Assembly (NCBI GenBank): GCA_029204225.1 | Contig: CM055098.1 | Location: 50,219,134-50,283,133 of the forward strand | DNA length: 64,000 nucleotides | Direction: 5' to 3' | From: Diphasiastrum complanatum | Lineage: Eukaryota > Streptophyta > Lycopodiopsida > Lycopodiales > Lycopodiaceae | In this document: piece by piece, positions 23,108 through 35,663 of the stretch | Layout: each line of letters starts with the position of its first letter | Position numbering within the stretch: position 1 is the stretch's first letter | The notes under the pieces: model-generated | Database searches by the model: none | Told to the model about the DNA's origin: nothing | What the model saw: only the letters and a program-made list of their open reading frames with translations | Position numbers and translations under genes: made by a program

Positions 23108-26100
23108 TTATATCTCATGACTTGAATAAGGGCCTTTCAATGGGTAGCCATGTATTGGCTGAGTGAGCTGACAGCAAAAGAGATATCTGGCCTTGTACAG
23201 ACCTTTGCGTACATGAGATATCGATCGATACGGGTATTCTCTCATCTGCTCCTCTTCCTGCTTTGTTTGGGGACATTGGTCCTTTGACAAATGCAGGCCT
23301 GGATCCACTGGTGAGTGAGCTAATTTACAATTCATCAAATTGTATCTATTAAGAACATTATGAAGATACCTTTGTTGAGTGATGTAAATCAGTCGATTTG
23401 CTCTGTCTTTGTGGATTTGAATTCCAAGATAGAAGTGAACTTCGCCTAGATCAGTCATGTCGAATTCTGAGAACAGCATCTGTTTAGAATCCTTGACCAT
23501 ATTGGCATTATTGCTGAAGAGCAACGTATCATCAACATATAAGGTGATGATAATGAAGGATTGCTGCAGTGACTTTGAATAAACGTTGCAATCAACAGTG
23601 CTTGGTTTAAATCCTTGTTCAATGAGGAATGTGTTGATCCTCTGAAACCAAGCTCTGGCAGACTGTTTCAAGCTGTACAATGCTTTATGGAGTTTACAGA
23701 CATGATTCTTCATGCCTTCCAGAACGTATCCTTTGAGCTGGATCATGTAGATATCTTCTTGTATAACTCCATTCAGATAGGCTATTTGTACATCGAGTTG
23801 GTGTACTTCGAGGTCGGCAGCTGCAGCATAAGACAGGAGCATTCGGATCAACTAATGTTTGACGATTGGACTAAAAGTCTCACTATAGTCAACATTTGGA
23901 ACTTGGCTGAATCCTCGTGCTACCAATCTAGCCTTCCTTCGATCAATCGCTCTGTTGGCATTATATTTGATCTTAAAGATCCATTTGCAATCAGTAATAT
24001 TGCAGCCAATAGGAGCTTCGACTAATGACCATGTTTGATTCTTGATCAGAGAGGAATACTCTCTACCCATAGCTTCTCTCCAGAGATCAGAGTCTGGTTG
24101 GCTAAGTGCCTCTTCAATTGTCGTCGGTTCCTGCATTAAAAGACAAACAGACTCAGGAGTATACCTTGTGGGCTGTTTGCGCACTCGGCTTGATCTTCTG
24201 GGAGGATTCTACTGATGAACCACTCCTGAGATATGTTGTTGGATAGTAGCAATATCTTTGTCTGATTTGTTGTCTCAAAGTGGGTCGACGCTAGACATTT
24301 CTGACCCAGAAGCTCAGATTGTCGTGTCAATGGCAGGTGATGAAGGTCCTTCTTGAACAATATCCTTGTCTTTGAGGTCAACAAACTGATCCTCGATAAA
24401 GACTATATTCTGGCTATACAAGATTTGCTGGATATCATAATCGTACAGCTTGTAGGTGTTATCAGACAAAGTATATTCGATCAGGATGGTCTTTAGACGT
24501 TGAGAGTCCAATTTCTTCCTTGTGTCCTTTGGGATCTGCGCGTAGGCAATGCACCCAAACACTCTTAGGTTCTTCAGAGAAGGCTTGGAGCCTGTCCACA
24601 CCTCGTGGGGTGTCTTGTCTGAGAGGGCTTTGGCCGAACATCTGTTCTAGATGTAAGCTGCAGTGGAGACAGCTTCAGCCCAGAACCTCTTAGGCAACGA
24701 TGCATGTGCTAGCATACACTTAGCAGATTTGAGCAAAGTTTGGTTCTTCCTCTCAACTAAGCCATTAGACTGAGGACTGTAAGGAGTGATGAATTGCTGC
24801 TCAATGGCTTGGCTTTGGCAGTACTCCTTGAACTCGACAGAGATATATTCTCCACTGTTATCTGACCTTAGGGCCTTGATTGTCGTTCTAGTCTCCTTTT
24901 CTGCACGCTCCTTGAAGATTCTGAAGTAGTTGAAGGCTTCTGATTTCTTCTTTATGAAGTACACCATCGTTCTTCTCGAGAATTCGTCAATAAAGTTTAT
25001 AAAATACTTGGCTTCCTTCAACGAAGGATTTTTCATCGGGCCACAAATATTTGAATGTACAACATCTAGCAATCCTCTAGCAACATGTTGATGGCTTGAC
25101 TTAAATGGCTTCCTAGTCTGTTTTCCAACTAGACAATCTTGACAGACATGTAGCTCAACTGTTTCGCGAGGATAGTCGAGATCAAGGACAATAGATTGTC
25201 TAGACATTCGTTGTACAGCAGCATAATTTAAATGACCAAGTCTTTAATGCCAAAGTAAACCTTTATTTGATTGAATTGAGAACCTAGAGCCTGACTAGAG
25301 GCATAAAAGCAATGACTTAATTTATACAAGTATCCATGCCTCTTTTTGAGTGCTAGGATCTTGCCTGTCCTATTAACTACTTTACATTGATCACATTCGA
25401 ATTCTACTCTGTGTCCTAGATTTGTGATTCTACTTACAAAGAGCAGATTTGTGGATAACTTAGGTACATACAAAACTTTGGAGAGTAGTTTAGATTGATC
25501 ATTTGCAAAGCATAATCTTACAGTTCCTTCACCTTTAATAGCTTGTGTGCTATTGTCGCCAAGGTGAACGAATTTCTGGGTACTGTAAGGTGTATAGGAC
25601 TCAAAACAGTCAATCATGCTAGTCATGTGCTGAGTGGCTCTGAAATCCAAGAACCTAGAACTGTCGCCAGATGCTCCTTGATGGTTGGTCATGAAGGCAT
25701 CATGATCCGCTTCTTGAATGGGCTGTGGAACTTTTGCAGCTGCATTTGTCACTTGATTCAACTGCCCTTTGTTGTTGTTCTTTGCTTGAAGTATTCGGCA
25801 GTCTTGTATTTCGTGGTTGTTTCATTTGCAGTATCTGTAGAACAGCTTATTGTTTGTCTGCGGATTCGACTGTCCTTGTGCTGAGCTGGTTTTTGGTTTG
25901 GCTTTGATAGCTTCGGGCCTTTCTTCTTCTTCTAATTTGTCATGTCCTTGTTGGTGTACAAGGCATGAGAATCAGTTGAGGAACTTGAGGCTTCGTTCCT
26001 TCGCGTGTCTTCCTGCAACAACATAGTGATGACTCTCGAAAGAGTCAACTCTGGATGAGTCGTGATGATCATCACCTAGCTGTCATAAGAACTTGGCAAG

Positions 26101-26600
26101 CTTGTAAGCAGTTGCATCACTGCATCTTGATCGTCTATGACAGATCCAATAGTGGCCATTTGCCTTAGCAGATTCTTGAATTGATTAATGTGAATTTGCA
26201 AAGACTCATCATTCGTCATCTTGAGGGAGTAGAATTTCTTCCTGAGATGTTGCTTGGAAGCTATATCTCGCACTTCATATAGTGTGCTCAAGATGTCCTA
26301 GACTTTTTTCGATGTCTGAGCCTCGGATACATGGCCGATCTGTGTATCTATGATGTTGAGGATGATCAGCGCGAAAGCTTTTCCATCCTTTAGCTTCCAT
26401 CCGGCGATTGTCATGTCGTCCACTTCGGGTTTCCCTTCTGCACCTGTAACAACGTCGTACAATTCTTTTGCCATTAGTATAGTCTTTATCTTAAATTTTC
26501 ACAGATGGCAATTGGCTCCATCAAGCTTGTCCATGAGAGGACTGGCTTTCCCTTGGGAATTCATGTGGAAGAATTAGTCTAAGTGATAGGAGAAACTATC
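23108..26600 (-). pseudogene. Copia polyprotein, most complete copy
   Basis: Minus-strand copia lacking only the C-terminal RT/RNase H. Gag UBN2 (26291-26076: IASKQHLRKKFYSLKM). Degenerate knuckle near 25840-25790 (YRYCK..NHEIQDC). Protease (25761-25228: SRFLDFRATQHMTSMIDCF, DSGAT changed to DFRAT). Integrase (25207-24647: KYFINFIDEFSRRTMVYFIK, LRSDNSGEY, LVERKNQTL). RT (24184-23108: IKNQTWSLVEAPIG, LDVQIAYLNGVIQEDIYMI, and an intact LYVDDTLLFSN). The first integrase catalytic position reads HSNICGPM where copia has HSDICGPM. Several stops and frameshifts; inactive. Confidence 0.85.
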
Positions 26601-26709
26601 AGTGACTTAAGAACGAAAATCTGATACTGAAAAATATAGAACAAGAAAACAATTACAATATCGGCTAGTAGAGTCTTGTATTGTGGGAGCTAATCAAGCT
26701 ATAAAGATA

Positions 26710-26721
26710 GCTCTGATACCA
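26710..26721 (-). other. Copia primer-binding site
   Basis: TGGTATCAGAGC on the minus strand, complementary to plant initiator tRNA-Met, directly abutting the LTR's CA end. Confidence 0.85.
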
Positions 26722-27383
26722 TGTTGGGAGAGAGAGAGAGAAAGAGGAAGAATAAATGACAAACACGAACGAGAAACGAACTCGAACAGAAAACGAACGA
26801 GAAGCAAACTCGAACAGAAAATATTTGTGCGCAGTGGAATGAGTTAAATGACTCTCTCCCTAAGCATGACAACGCCTATCAGAATGAACAGAACTTTAGT
26901 GATAGAAATCACAGTCATTTTAGATTACGTAGCCAAACATTTAAATGGATGAAACGCTAGATGAATAATTCGCAAACTACAAGACAAATTATCTGTCGCA
27001 AATGATTCGTGAAGAGCTAGATTGTGCTCAACTGATAATTACTCGCAAATTATTCGTGAAAGACAAGACTAAAGGTTGATTGTCTATTACCAGAAAGAGC
27101 AACAAGAAAGATCAGACAGAATGAAGAATAAGCATAGCAATATTGACAGATCTAAAATGCAGAACAAATGAACTGTGTCAAATTAAGTATATCAAGTATA
27201 CAAGTCAATTATGTGGTAGAGCACAAGACTGTAGTGGACGAAACCATGTGCCCTACAAAGCTTATTTCTATTTATAATGAGGAATGAAACCTCTTCTCTT
27301 AGTCTCTTCTTCACTCACTTGATCATCTGATAATCATCATCATCAAATACGTAGATGGTATCCAATATATACATAATATTACA
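26722..27383 (-). mobile_element. 5' LTR of copia (662 bp)
   Basis: On the minus strand starts TGTAATATTATGTATATATTGG and ends TCTCTCCCAACA before the PBS. A TATA-like TATAAATAGAAATA sits about 110 bp from the start. The 3' half resembles the U5 side of the LTR at 3281-4221. Confidence 0.7.
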
Positions 27384-27499
27384 GGTGTGCAGATGCGAAA
27401 GTACAAAGTGGATGTGCTGTCTGTAGGAGATTGTGGGTGGCTGCAATCGTTGTCCAATCTGTTAGCGCAACTGCATGGGGTGAGTGGAACGTCAGCCAA

Positions 27500-30400
27500 T
27501 ATTGAAGTGAACGTTGGTGATGAAGAAAAAGTGCGTCACTCTTACGAATGGCCTTAGGATAAGATTTACAGGGTGCCTTATCTGTTAGGACACCTTTGGC
27601 ATGGATGTTGATATTCGCAACCACGAGGTGAATGTCACACCAGCTCCGAAGAAAGATAACAAGGACAAATCCATCGAAATGACAAAAAGCGGCAAAAAGA
27701 AGGTGTTGGATTCTCTTAAGTATCAAGATGAACTCTGATATAGCGTCATCCTCTACTCAGATGACGGAGAATCAAAATATGACCAGTCGAGCTAAGATCA
27801 ATATGCTGAAGGAGGAATCTTGACGAGCACCAGTTCACGAGATGCCTGAGACTTTCAAGAATTATACCTTGGACGACGTGGTAATTATGTTGCCGCAAGC
27901 CCAGCGAGAACTTGATCAAAGTCAGGCGCCAGCGGAACAAGTATTCGAGGGACCTGCACAAACGCAGCCAATGAACCTTGCCAAGCCAAGTGAAGAAGAA
28001 AAGATAGTGCATGTCGGAGAGCAGTTAACGCCCACACAATTCAAAAGGCTACGATCATTGTTGGTGGAGCACAAGGACTCTTTTGCTTGGAATTACAGTG
28101 ATTTCAAGGGCATCCCACCAACAGTAGTCCAACACACCATACCCTTGGTGGATGGAGCAGTCCCCAAGGTGAGTCATTACTACCTCTGCAACCCGAACTA
28201 TACGGAGTTGATCAAGCATGAATTGTAGAAGCTGTTAGACGCAAATTTCAGCTGTTAGACGCAGATTTCATTTACGAAATCGAGCACACTGAATAGGTAT
28301 CACCGATAGTTATAGTACCCAAGAAGAATGGCAAAATGCAAATCTTTGTGAATTTGAAGGCGCTAAATGCAGTCACCAAAAAAGATCATTTTTCTTTGCC
28401 CTTACAGAAAGTGTCCTTGACTGAGTAGCTGGAGCCGAAGCCTACAGTTTCTTGGATGGCTTCAACGGTTACAACCAAGTGAAGACAGCACCCCAAGACC
28501 ATCATAAGACGACATTTGCCACAGAATGGGGAACCTATGCCTATAAGGTAATGCCATTCGGACTTTGTAATGCCCCAGGCACTTCCAACGAGTCATGCAG
28601 ATGGCATCCAAAGAGTGTTTGTAGAAATTTCTGGAAATTTTCTTGGATGATCTATGTGTGCATGGACCAGACTCTGAACACTTATCCAATCTAGAGAAGG
28701 TGCTACAAAAATGTCGCGAATTCCAGATCTTCTTGAATCCAGAAAAATGTCAATCTTGGGTTACACATGGCTTGATTCTCGGCCATATAGTATCTAGACA
28801 TGGGATCGCCATAGACCTATCAAAAATCAGGATCATTGTTGATCTACCACCACCAGGAATGATCCGCGAGGTCTACATCTTTATGGGTCATGCTAACTAT
28901 TACAGGATTTTCATTCTAGATTTTGCGGAGTTAGCACGGCCAATTTACAAACTCACAGCAGATCCACATTGGAATGAGGAAGCCCTAAAGGCTTCGAAGT
29001 ATGCAATTGGAGCAGTCTTAACCCAGCCAGGAGAACAAAAAAAGGATTTTTTGATCTAATTTGCAAGCCGATAGCTCAGTGATACAGAAATGTCATTTTG
29101 TCTTTTATATGGACCATCAACCCTTGCTCTATCTTGTTAACAAAACTTGCAACACAGGGAGAATCACTCGATGCCTACTTCTGTTGTTAGAGTTTGATTT
29201 TCGGATAGTAGTTTGCAAGGGAAAACAACACTACATGGTAGATCATGTGTCGCGTATCAAAGGGAAGGAGGTGGCAACCCAACCCAATGATGAGCTGCCT
29301 GATGCCATCTTATTTAGACACGGTACCGGAGTGGGCTGCCGACATAGTTGAATATCTAATGAGGGGCCAACTAGACAAATCACTACCAAGGGCGGATCAG
29401 CGAAAATTGATCTTGAAAGCTAGACCTTATCAGCTGATTGCTAGCCAATTGTACCGAAGAGGACCAGATGGGATTCTTCGGTGGTGTATTCTTCCTCATG
29501 AGGCCACCCAGATCATTTTGCTTTTACATGAAGGCATGGGTGGAGGCCATTTTGCATCTGACATTACAGTTCACAAGATCCTGCAATCAGGATGCTGGTG
29601 GCCAAGGATTCATAAGGACACGGAGGAATACCTGAGGAAGTGTGATGTGTGCCAAAGGTTGAAGGAGACCAACGAGATTGAATTATGACCTTCTGCACCC
29701 GGTCTTAGCCCAAGCACCATTTGAAAAGTGGGGATTGGATTACATTGGTCCAATTCACCTTGCAGCAAGAAGTACCTAGGCTCAATACATAATCATGGCC
29801 ACCGACTACCTCACCAAGTGGGTTGAAGCCAAGGCAGTAAGAGTAGTTGTTGTTAGGACCACTGCCAAGTTTCTCTATGAAAATATCATTGTGCGTTTTG
29901 GGTGTCCGGTGGAGATAGTCAGCGATCGCGGGAGTCATTTCATCAATGAGACCATCAAGGTCCTGTTGGAGGAATTCTTCGTGATCCATAGAACCAATAC
30001 GCCTTATTATCCTCTTGATAATGGGCAAGCAGACTCATCCAATAAGATCCTATGTAGCGTACTCACGAAAACAATTGAAGCTGGCAGATCGGATTGGGAA
30101 CACAAGTTGCATGCCGCTCTGTGGGCATTCAGGATAGCATATAAGCCGCTGATCAAACCCAATTCCAATTGGTATATATGGTCAGGATGTTGTAATGCCA
30201 GTAGAGTTTCTAGTCCCTTCTTTAAGGATTGCCACAATGCAATGCCTTGATGAATCCAAATCTCTACAATTATGCCACAAAGCTCTGCATAAACTCTGTG
30301 AAATATGCTTACTAGTTATGCATGCACTGGCAGTTGAAAAGAAAAGATGCAAAGCATGGCACGATCGCAGGTTAAAAAGAAATATCTTTGTTCCGAAGAT

Positions 30401-30577
30401 CTAGTCCTGATGTATAAAACCAAGGTGATCAAGGGAAAATTAAAATTTACAAATGACGGTCCTTATCGGATCAAAGAAATTCTTAATCATGGAGCCGTGA
30501 ATTTGGAGAAGCTAGATGGGACACCTTTCGACACACCCATCAACGGTAGCCAATTGCACAAGTACTGGCCATCGTAG
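27500..30577 (+). pseudogene. Ty3/gypsy pol remnant (RT-RNase H-integrase)
   Basis: Plus-strand pol in order. RT: KIVHVGEQLTPTQFKRLRSL, KKNGKMQIFVNLKALNAVTK, DGFNGYNQVKTAPQDHHKTT, MPFGLCNAP, and an intact FLDD (about 28640). RNase H: ASKYAIGAVLTQPGEQKKDF, DHQPLLYLVN. Integrase zinc region (29535-29650): HEGMGGGHF...CDVCQRL. Integrase core (29730-30100): KWGLDYIGPIH, VSDRGSHFINET, NGQADSSNK. The last motif has Asp where the catalytic Glu is expected (QAESSNK). A C-terminal region ends KYWPS at 30577. Multiple stops and frameshifts. Confidence 0.85.
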
Positions 30578-31732
30578 TGAGACAGATCCAGATTGGTGGT
30601 GGCATGTTATGAAAAGTTTATCTGCTCGGCCATCACAACCAGATCCAGGAAGATCAAGCCAGATCAAGCTAGATCCATCAAGATTCAACCAGATCTGGCT
30701 AGATCAGAGAAGATCTAGCAAGATCCAAGAGAGATCCTGATCCACATAGGATCAAGAGAAAAACAGATCATCAGATTATACCAATAAGGCCCCAATTTGC
30801 AGATCAGAGACCTCAATCTTAGAAACCATGGCAAAATAAGGGCAAAATTCACCAAAACTGATGGATCTGCTACCAAATGTCTATCAAAACTTCCAGAGAG
30901 TTACCAACAGTCAGATCTAACATGGATAAAGCAGATTATCAGTTTGCAAAAGTTAAAAATCAGGGAATCTCAAGATCTTGCCAAAAAACACCCTAAAAGA
31001 GCACTTTTTTTAGATAGCTCTTGAAACTTGGACAGTCTCTAGATCTAACCCAGATGAATCTATGAAAATCTTTGCGAGAGTTACTGATGGAAAAAACATC
31101 ATTTTCTAGTATATGCGAGGGTTCCAAGAAGCATAATATTCAGAACCTTCGCAGAGCATCAAGATCATCAAACCAACCTTCGCAAGGGGTATAAATAGTA
31201 TCAGAGCAGTGAAATTAGCCTGTCTACATAGTTTGATCTTGAAAATACAGCCATAGGAGCAAGTTGTGAGAGCATTCACTTCTCGCGAGGATTGAACCCT
31301 CGCAGACTGTCTGAACCCTTGCAGAACCTTCGCAGGGCAGCCAAATCACCTCCTAAACTCTCATAGATTTCTCTACGGTCTTAGAATCTTGTGAAGAAGG
31401 TCTCTGCCAAAATTTGGGCAGAACTAAACAAGGGAAAGTGGACTTCACCTAGTACACACTCTTAATTTTGCTATATAAGAGCTGAATTCGAGTCATTTGT
31501 CACCTTTCCTAGCGAAGCTCTGCTCAAATTTTGACCAAATTTTCCAAGTTCTCCGAATGCTACCAAACTTTATACAAGCCATCATCTACATACTCTGAAT
31601 CCATATCTGCGCTCTGAACTGCTGTTACCACCATCCAATTCTCATTTTCCACTATTTTTCTTGTTTCCATTACTTTTTACCTGTTCCACCATTTTTCTTA
31701 CTTTTTAACCAACTGTAACTATCATTACTAAC
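30578..31732 (+). other. Gypsy 3' region and leader or LTR
   Basis: Non-coding. Starts with clustered AGATC words (30650-30760: AGATCAAGCCAGATCAAGCT), then AACCTTCG repeats (31140-31330) and TATA-like GGGGTATAAATAG (31186) and CTATATAAGAG (31471). Probably the LTR and leader that separate the gypsy pol from the gag-like start at 31733. Confidence 0.45.
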
Positions 31733-32062
31733 ATGGCCTCCTCACCTTCTGACGACTCTCGGATCAAGCAGGTGATCCAGCGTAAGATACTTTCAACCAC
31801 CCAGATTTGGCCCTTGCCTTTTGAAGACCTGATTAAACCATGGCTCTAGATTGTTGGCCCCCTTCTTGAAGCAATGGGGTTCTACCCGGTGCTTTTCAAT
31901 TCTGACATCAACATGGGCCTCGCCCTTTGTGCTTACGCCACCTAGGATGCGGAGAAGAAGCATTTCCACTTCCTCTACTAGGTACGGATTAATGCGGAGT
32001 CGATGGTCACTGTCGACATTATGTCCGGTGACCATCTCTCATCGTCAAGCAAAAACCCTAAT
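31733..32062 (+). pseudogene. Gag-like ORF start with three amber stops
   Basis: Opens MASSPSDDSRIKQVIQRKIL, continues WPLPFEDLIKPWL and GFYPVLFNSDINMGLALCAY, then VRINAESMVTVDIMSGDH. The frame is interrupted only by TAG at 31847, 31943 and 31979, each one C-to-T change from CAG. It ends at the copia gag junction near 32045-32062. I cannot name the family; its position after a gypsy leader suggests gag. Confidence 0.45.
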
Positions 32063-32455
32063 AACCTTTCGTACCTCACTTCTCCTCATGCTTTGCAAAA
32101 TTTGATTTCTAAGCATAAGAACTCTAGAAGTGTTGCTAGACTCATAGATTGATTTTAAAGACTCCCAAGCCTCTTTAGCATTAGTACAAGCTGATACTTC
32201 TCTCAACAAATCATTGCTCACATTCATCTTCACACAATGAAGTGCAAGCCTAGATCTCTTCTTGTATCTAGCTAACTCCTGTGCACCTAGAGGTTCATCT
32301 TCATCTTCAATCAAGAACTCATAAAGGTCTTGGAGCACCAAGAGTGACTCCATTCTAACCTTCCAAATAGCATAATTTGTAGAATTCAAGCTCTCACTAG
32401 CTTCTAGAAGGTATGCTCCAGTAGATCCCATCTTACTAGTGACTTCTACAAACAA
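32045..32455 (-). pseudogene. Copia gag N-terminal fragment
   Basis: Minus-strand SKMGSTGAYLLEASESLNST, NYAIWKVRMESLLVLQDLYE and KEAWESLKSIYESSNTSRVL: the DUF4219/UBN2 gag pattern, close to the copy at 20.5-20.9 kb. Truncated at about 32045. Its leader, PBS and 5' LTR follow at higher coordinates. Confidence 0.8.
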
Positions 32456-33202
32456 GAAATAGATTTGATTGACTTGAAACTCACAAAGGTCTCACACTTG
32501 CAGTGTTTCACTCAAATTTGATTTCTAATCCAACAAATGGACTTATAATCACAGTTCTATCACTCCCTCACAAAGCTGGAATGAAGATAAGATGAAGTTA
32601 AAACTACTTTCAAACAATTCTTGCCAAGAAATGGATTTGATTGTCTCTAGAAACTCACTAAGGTCTCTCTCTTGTAGTTTTTCACTCAAATTAGATTTCT
32701 AATCCAACAAATGGACTTATTATCTCAGTTCTAGCACTCCCTCACAAAGTTGGAATGAAGATAAGATGATGTGAAATCTACTTACAATCAAATCTTGCCA
32801 ATTTTGCTATTTTTGGACAAAAAAATGACTTAATCTCTTTCTTCCTTCTTGGTGTACTTTCAAGACCTGTTTTTAACCTTAATAGGACTTGAACTCAGCC
32901 TAGATTAATTAGATTCCATGAAATAAATTCAAATCTAATCAATGGCAAATGATCTTGGTAGATTATCCTAGGATCTCCACTAAAAATTACACCAACAGCT
33001 CACAAATTGAATTTTTTTGGATCAAATGAATACCATGCATTAAATGCAGGTTCAGAGGTGCCCACACATGTGGATAGTACGGATTTGGACCCCTACCAAG
33101 TTTGGGATCAAATCTCCTCACCAAAATCAAGATTCGAGTTTAGCACCAAAACTTGCTAAAAATGGATTTGCATTAGATCAATGGCTTATGCTCTTGTACT
33201 TG
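32456..33202 (-). other. Copia leader with internal duplication
   Basis: Non-coding. Two related segments near 32480-32620 and 32655-32800 share AAATGGACTTAT and GCACTCCCTCACAAAG, so the leader carries a tandem duplication of about 175 bp. Confidence 0.55.
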
Positions 33203-33214
33203 GCTCTGATACCA
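33203..33214 (-). other. Copia primer-binding site
   Basis: TGGTATCAGAGC (minus), abutting the LTR that starts at 33215. Confidence 0.85.
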
Positions 33215-33939
33215 TGTGAAAGTACTGTATTTTAGGACCATACATGGATCTACAAAATATCCACAAGAGTGATTGGATGCTTGCTTAACAATCTATCAAA
33301 AAACTAGACACAAAAAAGTTGATCTAGATTGGCAGTTTGAAAACAACAAGCATTAACAATCAAAAGCATTGATCAACATTGAAATCCGAGCCCACACGTG
33401 TGTAATACAAGCTGTAGTACGGCCTTCAACCTGAGAAACAAGTAGAAATTGATTTGGTTTCATTTGGATCACAAAAACTCAATGTACATAGTGAACTAGC
33501 TTGAGATTGCCAATGAGCTCCAAAAATTTTCTATCTTCTCACTATGGAGAGATGGAATACATAGCAAATTCGACTTCCTTCTTGAAGTTAGGTGGATTTC
33601 CAGCATGTAATAAAGAAGTTAACTCACTCTCCTTGACCTAAAATGAAACCCTAGTCTATTTCCTAGAGTTATGCTTGGTAGGTAGCTAGTTGGCCAAATT
33701 TTCACCTTAAACTTAGGTGTAGGTCCTATAAAGTAGGGATGACCACCAAATAGACATGACCAACTCTCTTGACTTGACCTAACCTACATTAGGATGGGTT
33801 TCCCTTGTGGCATCTAGTATGGGTTTCCCATGTGGCATCATGGCCTCACATGTGTGGGACCCACTTGTGTACACAATTTACACTATTCTACATGGTTTTT
33901 GATCAAGCTAAATTTGCCAATTTTTGGCAATTCTTCACA
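33215..33939 (-). mobile_element. 5' LTR of copia element (725 bp)
   Basis: Minus-strand LTR TGTGAAGAATTGCC...GTACTTTCACA. Inverted relative of 18084-18784; a duplication of about 24 bp near 33800-33832 (GGGTTTCCC.TGTGGCATC twice) explains the longer length. Confidence 0.85.
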
Positions 33940-33950
33940 GATATTGGTCG

Positions 33951-34641
33951 TGAATGTACTGTACAAATATTTAATGTACAACGACATCTGTGTGAAGAAT
34001 TTCAAATCATTTAAGATCCAAATCCATGACCTGATCTTTGGTTAGAAAGAGATCAATCCTACCAATGTTGCCAATGTAGAAAAATTAACATCTACTCAAT
34101 GAAAGAGATGAAAAATCAATAAGAACCCACACAAACATCAAACATATGATATGATGAAGTTTTTTTTTGTACAAAAATAGTAAGCTACTGTATTTCACAC
34201 GTGTGGATCTGAAAATAGCATAAAATGAGCATTCTACACACAAGATTGCAAGATATCACAAATATAGTGCACCAATGGATATATGAACCCAAGAGAACTT
34301 ATGTATAAACATGAAGTGAGATAAGAGAGAGAGAATTTATCTCTTCCCACGAGTGTACAGCTACATATAGCAAATCCATGAATCATTAATGAGTTTGGTT
34401 TCCCTCCATAACAAAAACCCTAGCATTAATGTGGACTAGATTCAATGTCTCCAACATTCAAATTTGAATCTATCAAACTCGTGTACTACACTTTCCCACA
34501 CTTTCAAGAAGTGCTTAGTCAAATGCTTTTAGACTAATATAACTTTGAAATGTCAAACTCTAAGTCTAATATGAAAATTGGCCTCAATTGCCAAATATAC
34601 AAATATGACCAAAATAACAAAACTAGTTGAAATTTTTCACA
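33951..34641 (-). mobile_element. 3' LTR of neighbouring copia derivative
   Basis: Minus-strand TGTGAAAAATTTC...GTACAGTACATTCA, about 691 bp, preceded by the PPT AAGAGGGAG. Related to but clearly distinct from the LTR 11 bp away. Confidence 0.7.
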
Positions 34642-34650
34642 CTCCCTCTT
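34642..34650 (-). other. Polypurine tract
   Basis: AAGAGGGAG (minus) immediately before the LTR's TGTGAA terminus; marks the 3' end of the element at 34.65-38.8 kb. Confidence 0.7.
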
Positions 34651-34701
34651 CAAATAGTTTTAGCATAGACTTTGAGAACACTCCAAGTGAAGTCCTATGC
34701 T

Positions 34702-35493
34702 TCATAAACAAGTCTTTTCCAATGCTTTAAAGTAGCTTCCATAATTGATATAGAGAATAATGTCCACTTTGGATGCTTCACTATATCTTACGTCAATTTT
34801 ACATGTCAAGATGTGAATAAAATATGAAGAACCAAATAGAATGTAAATGAGATGATTCTTCCATGCTCTCTGAAACATTAAATGTGAGTGATCAACCATT
34901 GATTGCATGTATCTTCCCTCTTTGTCCTTTCTTGCCATGTATCCACCATAAAACTCCATGAATGAGCCTCCATCTCCATCTTGCCTCAAGATGCTATCAT
35001 CACTTGATGAATTAATCGTGAATGAGTGATACAATGAACCTCCAATCGCTTCATTTACATCAGCAGAACCAGCCAAGAATGCTAGTACAAATCCAACATC
35101 AAAATGATGCACACCAATGTAGCTAGTTTGACCATATCTTGACAATTTGCACACATTCACATGAAATTGCTCAAACATGGGAACAAAATCAAAAGAAAAA
35201 AAGAAAAAAAGAAAGAAAAAGTAAAGTAGACTTGAACAATACTTTCTTGCTACTCCTTTGACCTTACTTGAGTCTTCAATAATCTGCAAAAACGGATCCA
35301 AAACATCTTTGCCAATTGACTCTCCTTTGATGCTTTTGACTAGCTCCAAATTCTCACTTTCTCTTTTGTGTTGTTGAAGCCCTTTGAGATCAACCTCTTG
35401 ATCTTCCACTTGACCATAAAAGTCATTTACTAAGACCTCTTTTCCAGATCCATTAGTTTCTAGAAAATCATGAAAACATCCATCTACTTGCAT
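34702..35493 (-). CDS. Extra ORF of copia derivative (263 codons, unknown)
   Basis: Uninterrupted frame that should hold copia RNase H. It starts MQVDGCFHDFLETNGSGKEV, has an acidic, Glu-rich first third (EDQEVDLKGLQQHKRESENL), then KVKGVARKYCSSLLYFFFLF and a mixed C-terminus. CFH...KGLQQHKRE and KGVARKYCSSLLY parallel CFHHQHQEG and KGAARKFIHISLY in the ORFs at 36.3 and 36.9 kb, so I infer a shared origin. The run of Phe/Leu comes from an A-rich homopolymer (35195-35222) and may not be a membrane segment. No known domain recognised. Confidence 0.4.
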   Translation of the reverse strand: MQVDGCFHDFLETNGSGKEVLVNDFYGQVEDQEVDLKGLQQHKRESENLELVKSIKGESIGKDVLDPFLQIIEDSSKVKGVARKYCSSLLYFFFLFFFFSFDFVPMFEQFHVNVCKLSRYGQTSYIGVHHFDVGFVLAFLAGSADVNEAIGGSLYHSFTINSSSDDSILRQDGDGGSFMEFYGGYMARKDKEGRYMQSMVDHSHLMFQRAWKNHLIYILFGSSYFIHILTCKIDVRYSEASKVDIILYINYGSYFKALEKTCL

Positions 35494-35663
35494 AACATCA
35501 TCTACATGAAATTTTTTTCAGCAAAATGAATCCCAATCAATCCTAAATCAAATATCTAGATCCAAACTATGAGCTAGAATCAAGACTAGTTACCAAAACT
35601 AGCAAATTTGGCATTTAACTCCACATTAGGCACATAGATTTGATCAAATGAACCAAAGTAAAG

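Noticed and set aside
30578-31330. CRISPR-like spacing of AGATC and AACCTTCG words
   Set aside because: Irregular, diverged words in a plant retroelement; no constant repeat and spacer lengths.
35190-35230. Transmembrane segment in the 263-codon ORF
   Set aside because: The Phe/Leu run encodes an A-rich homopolymer tract and cannot be trusted as a membrane helix.
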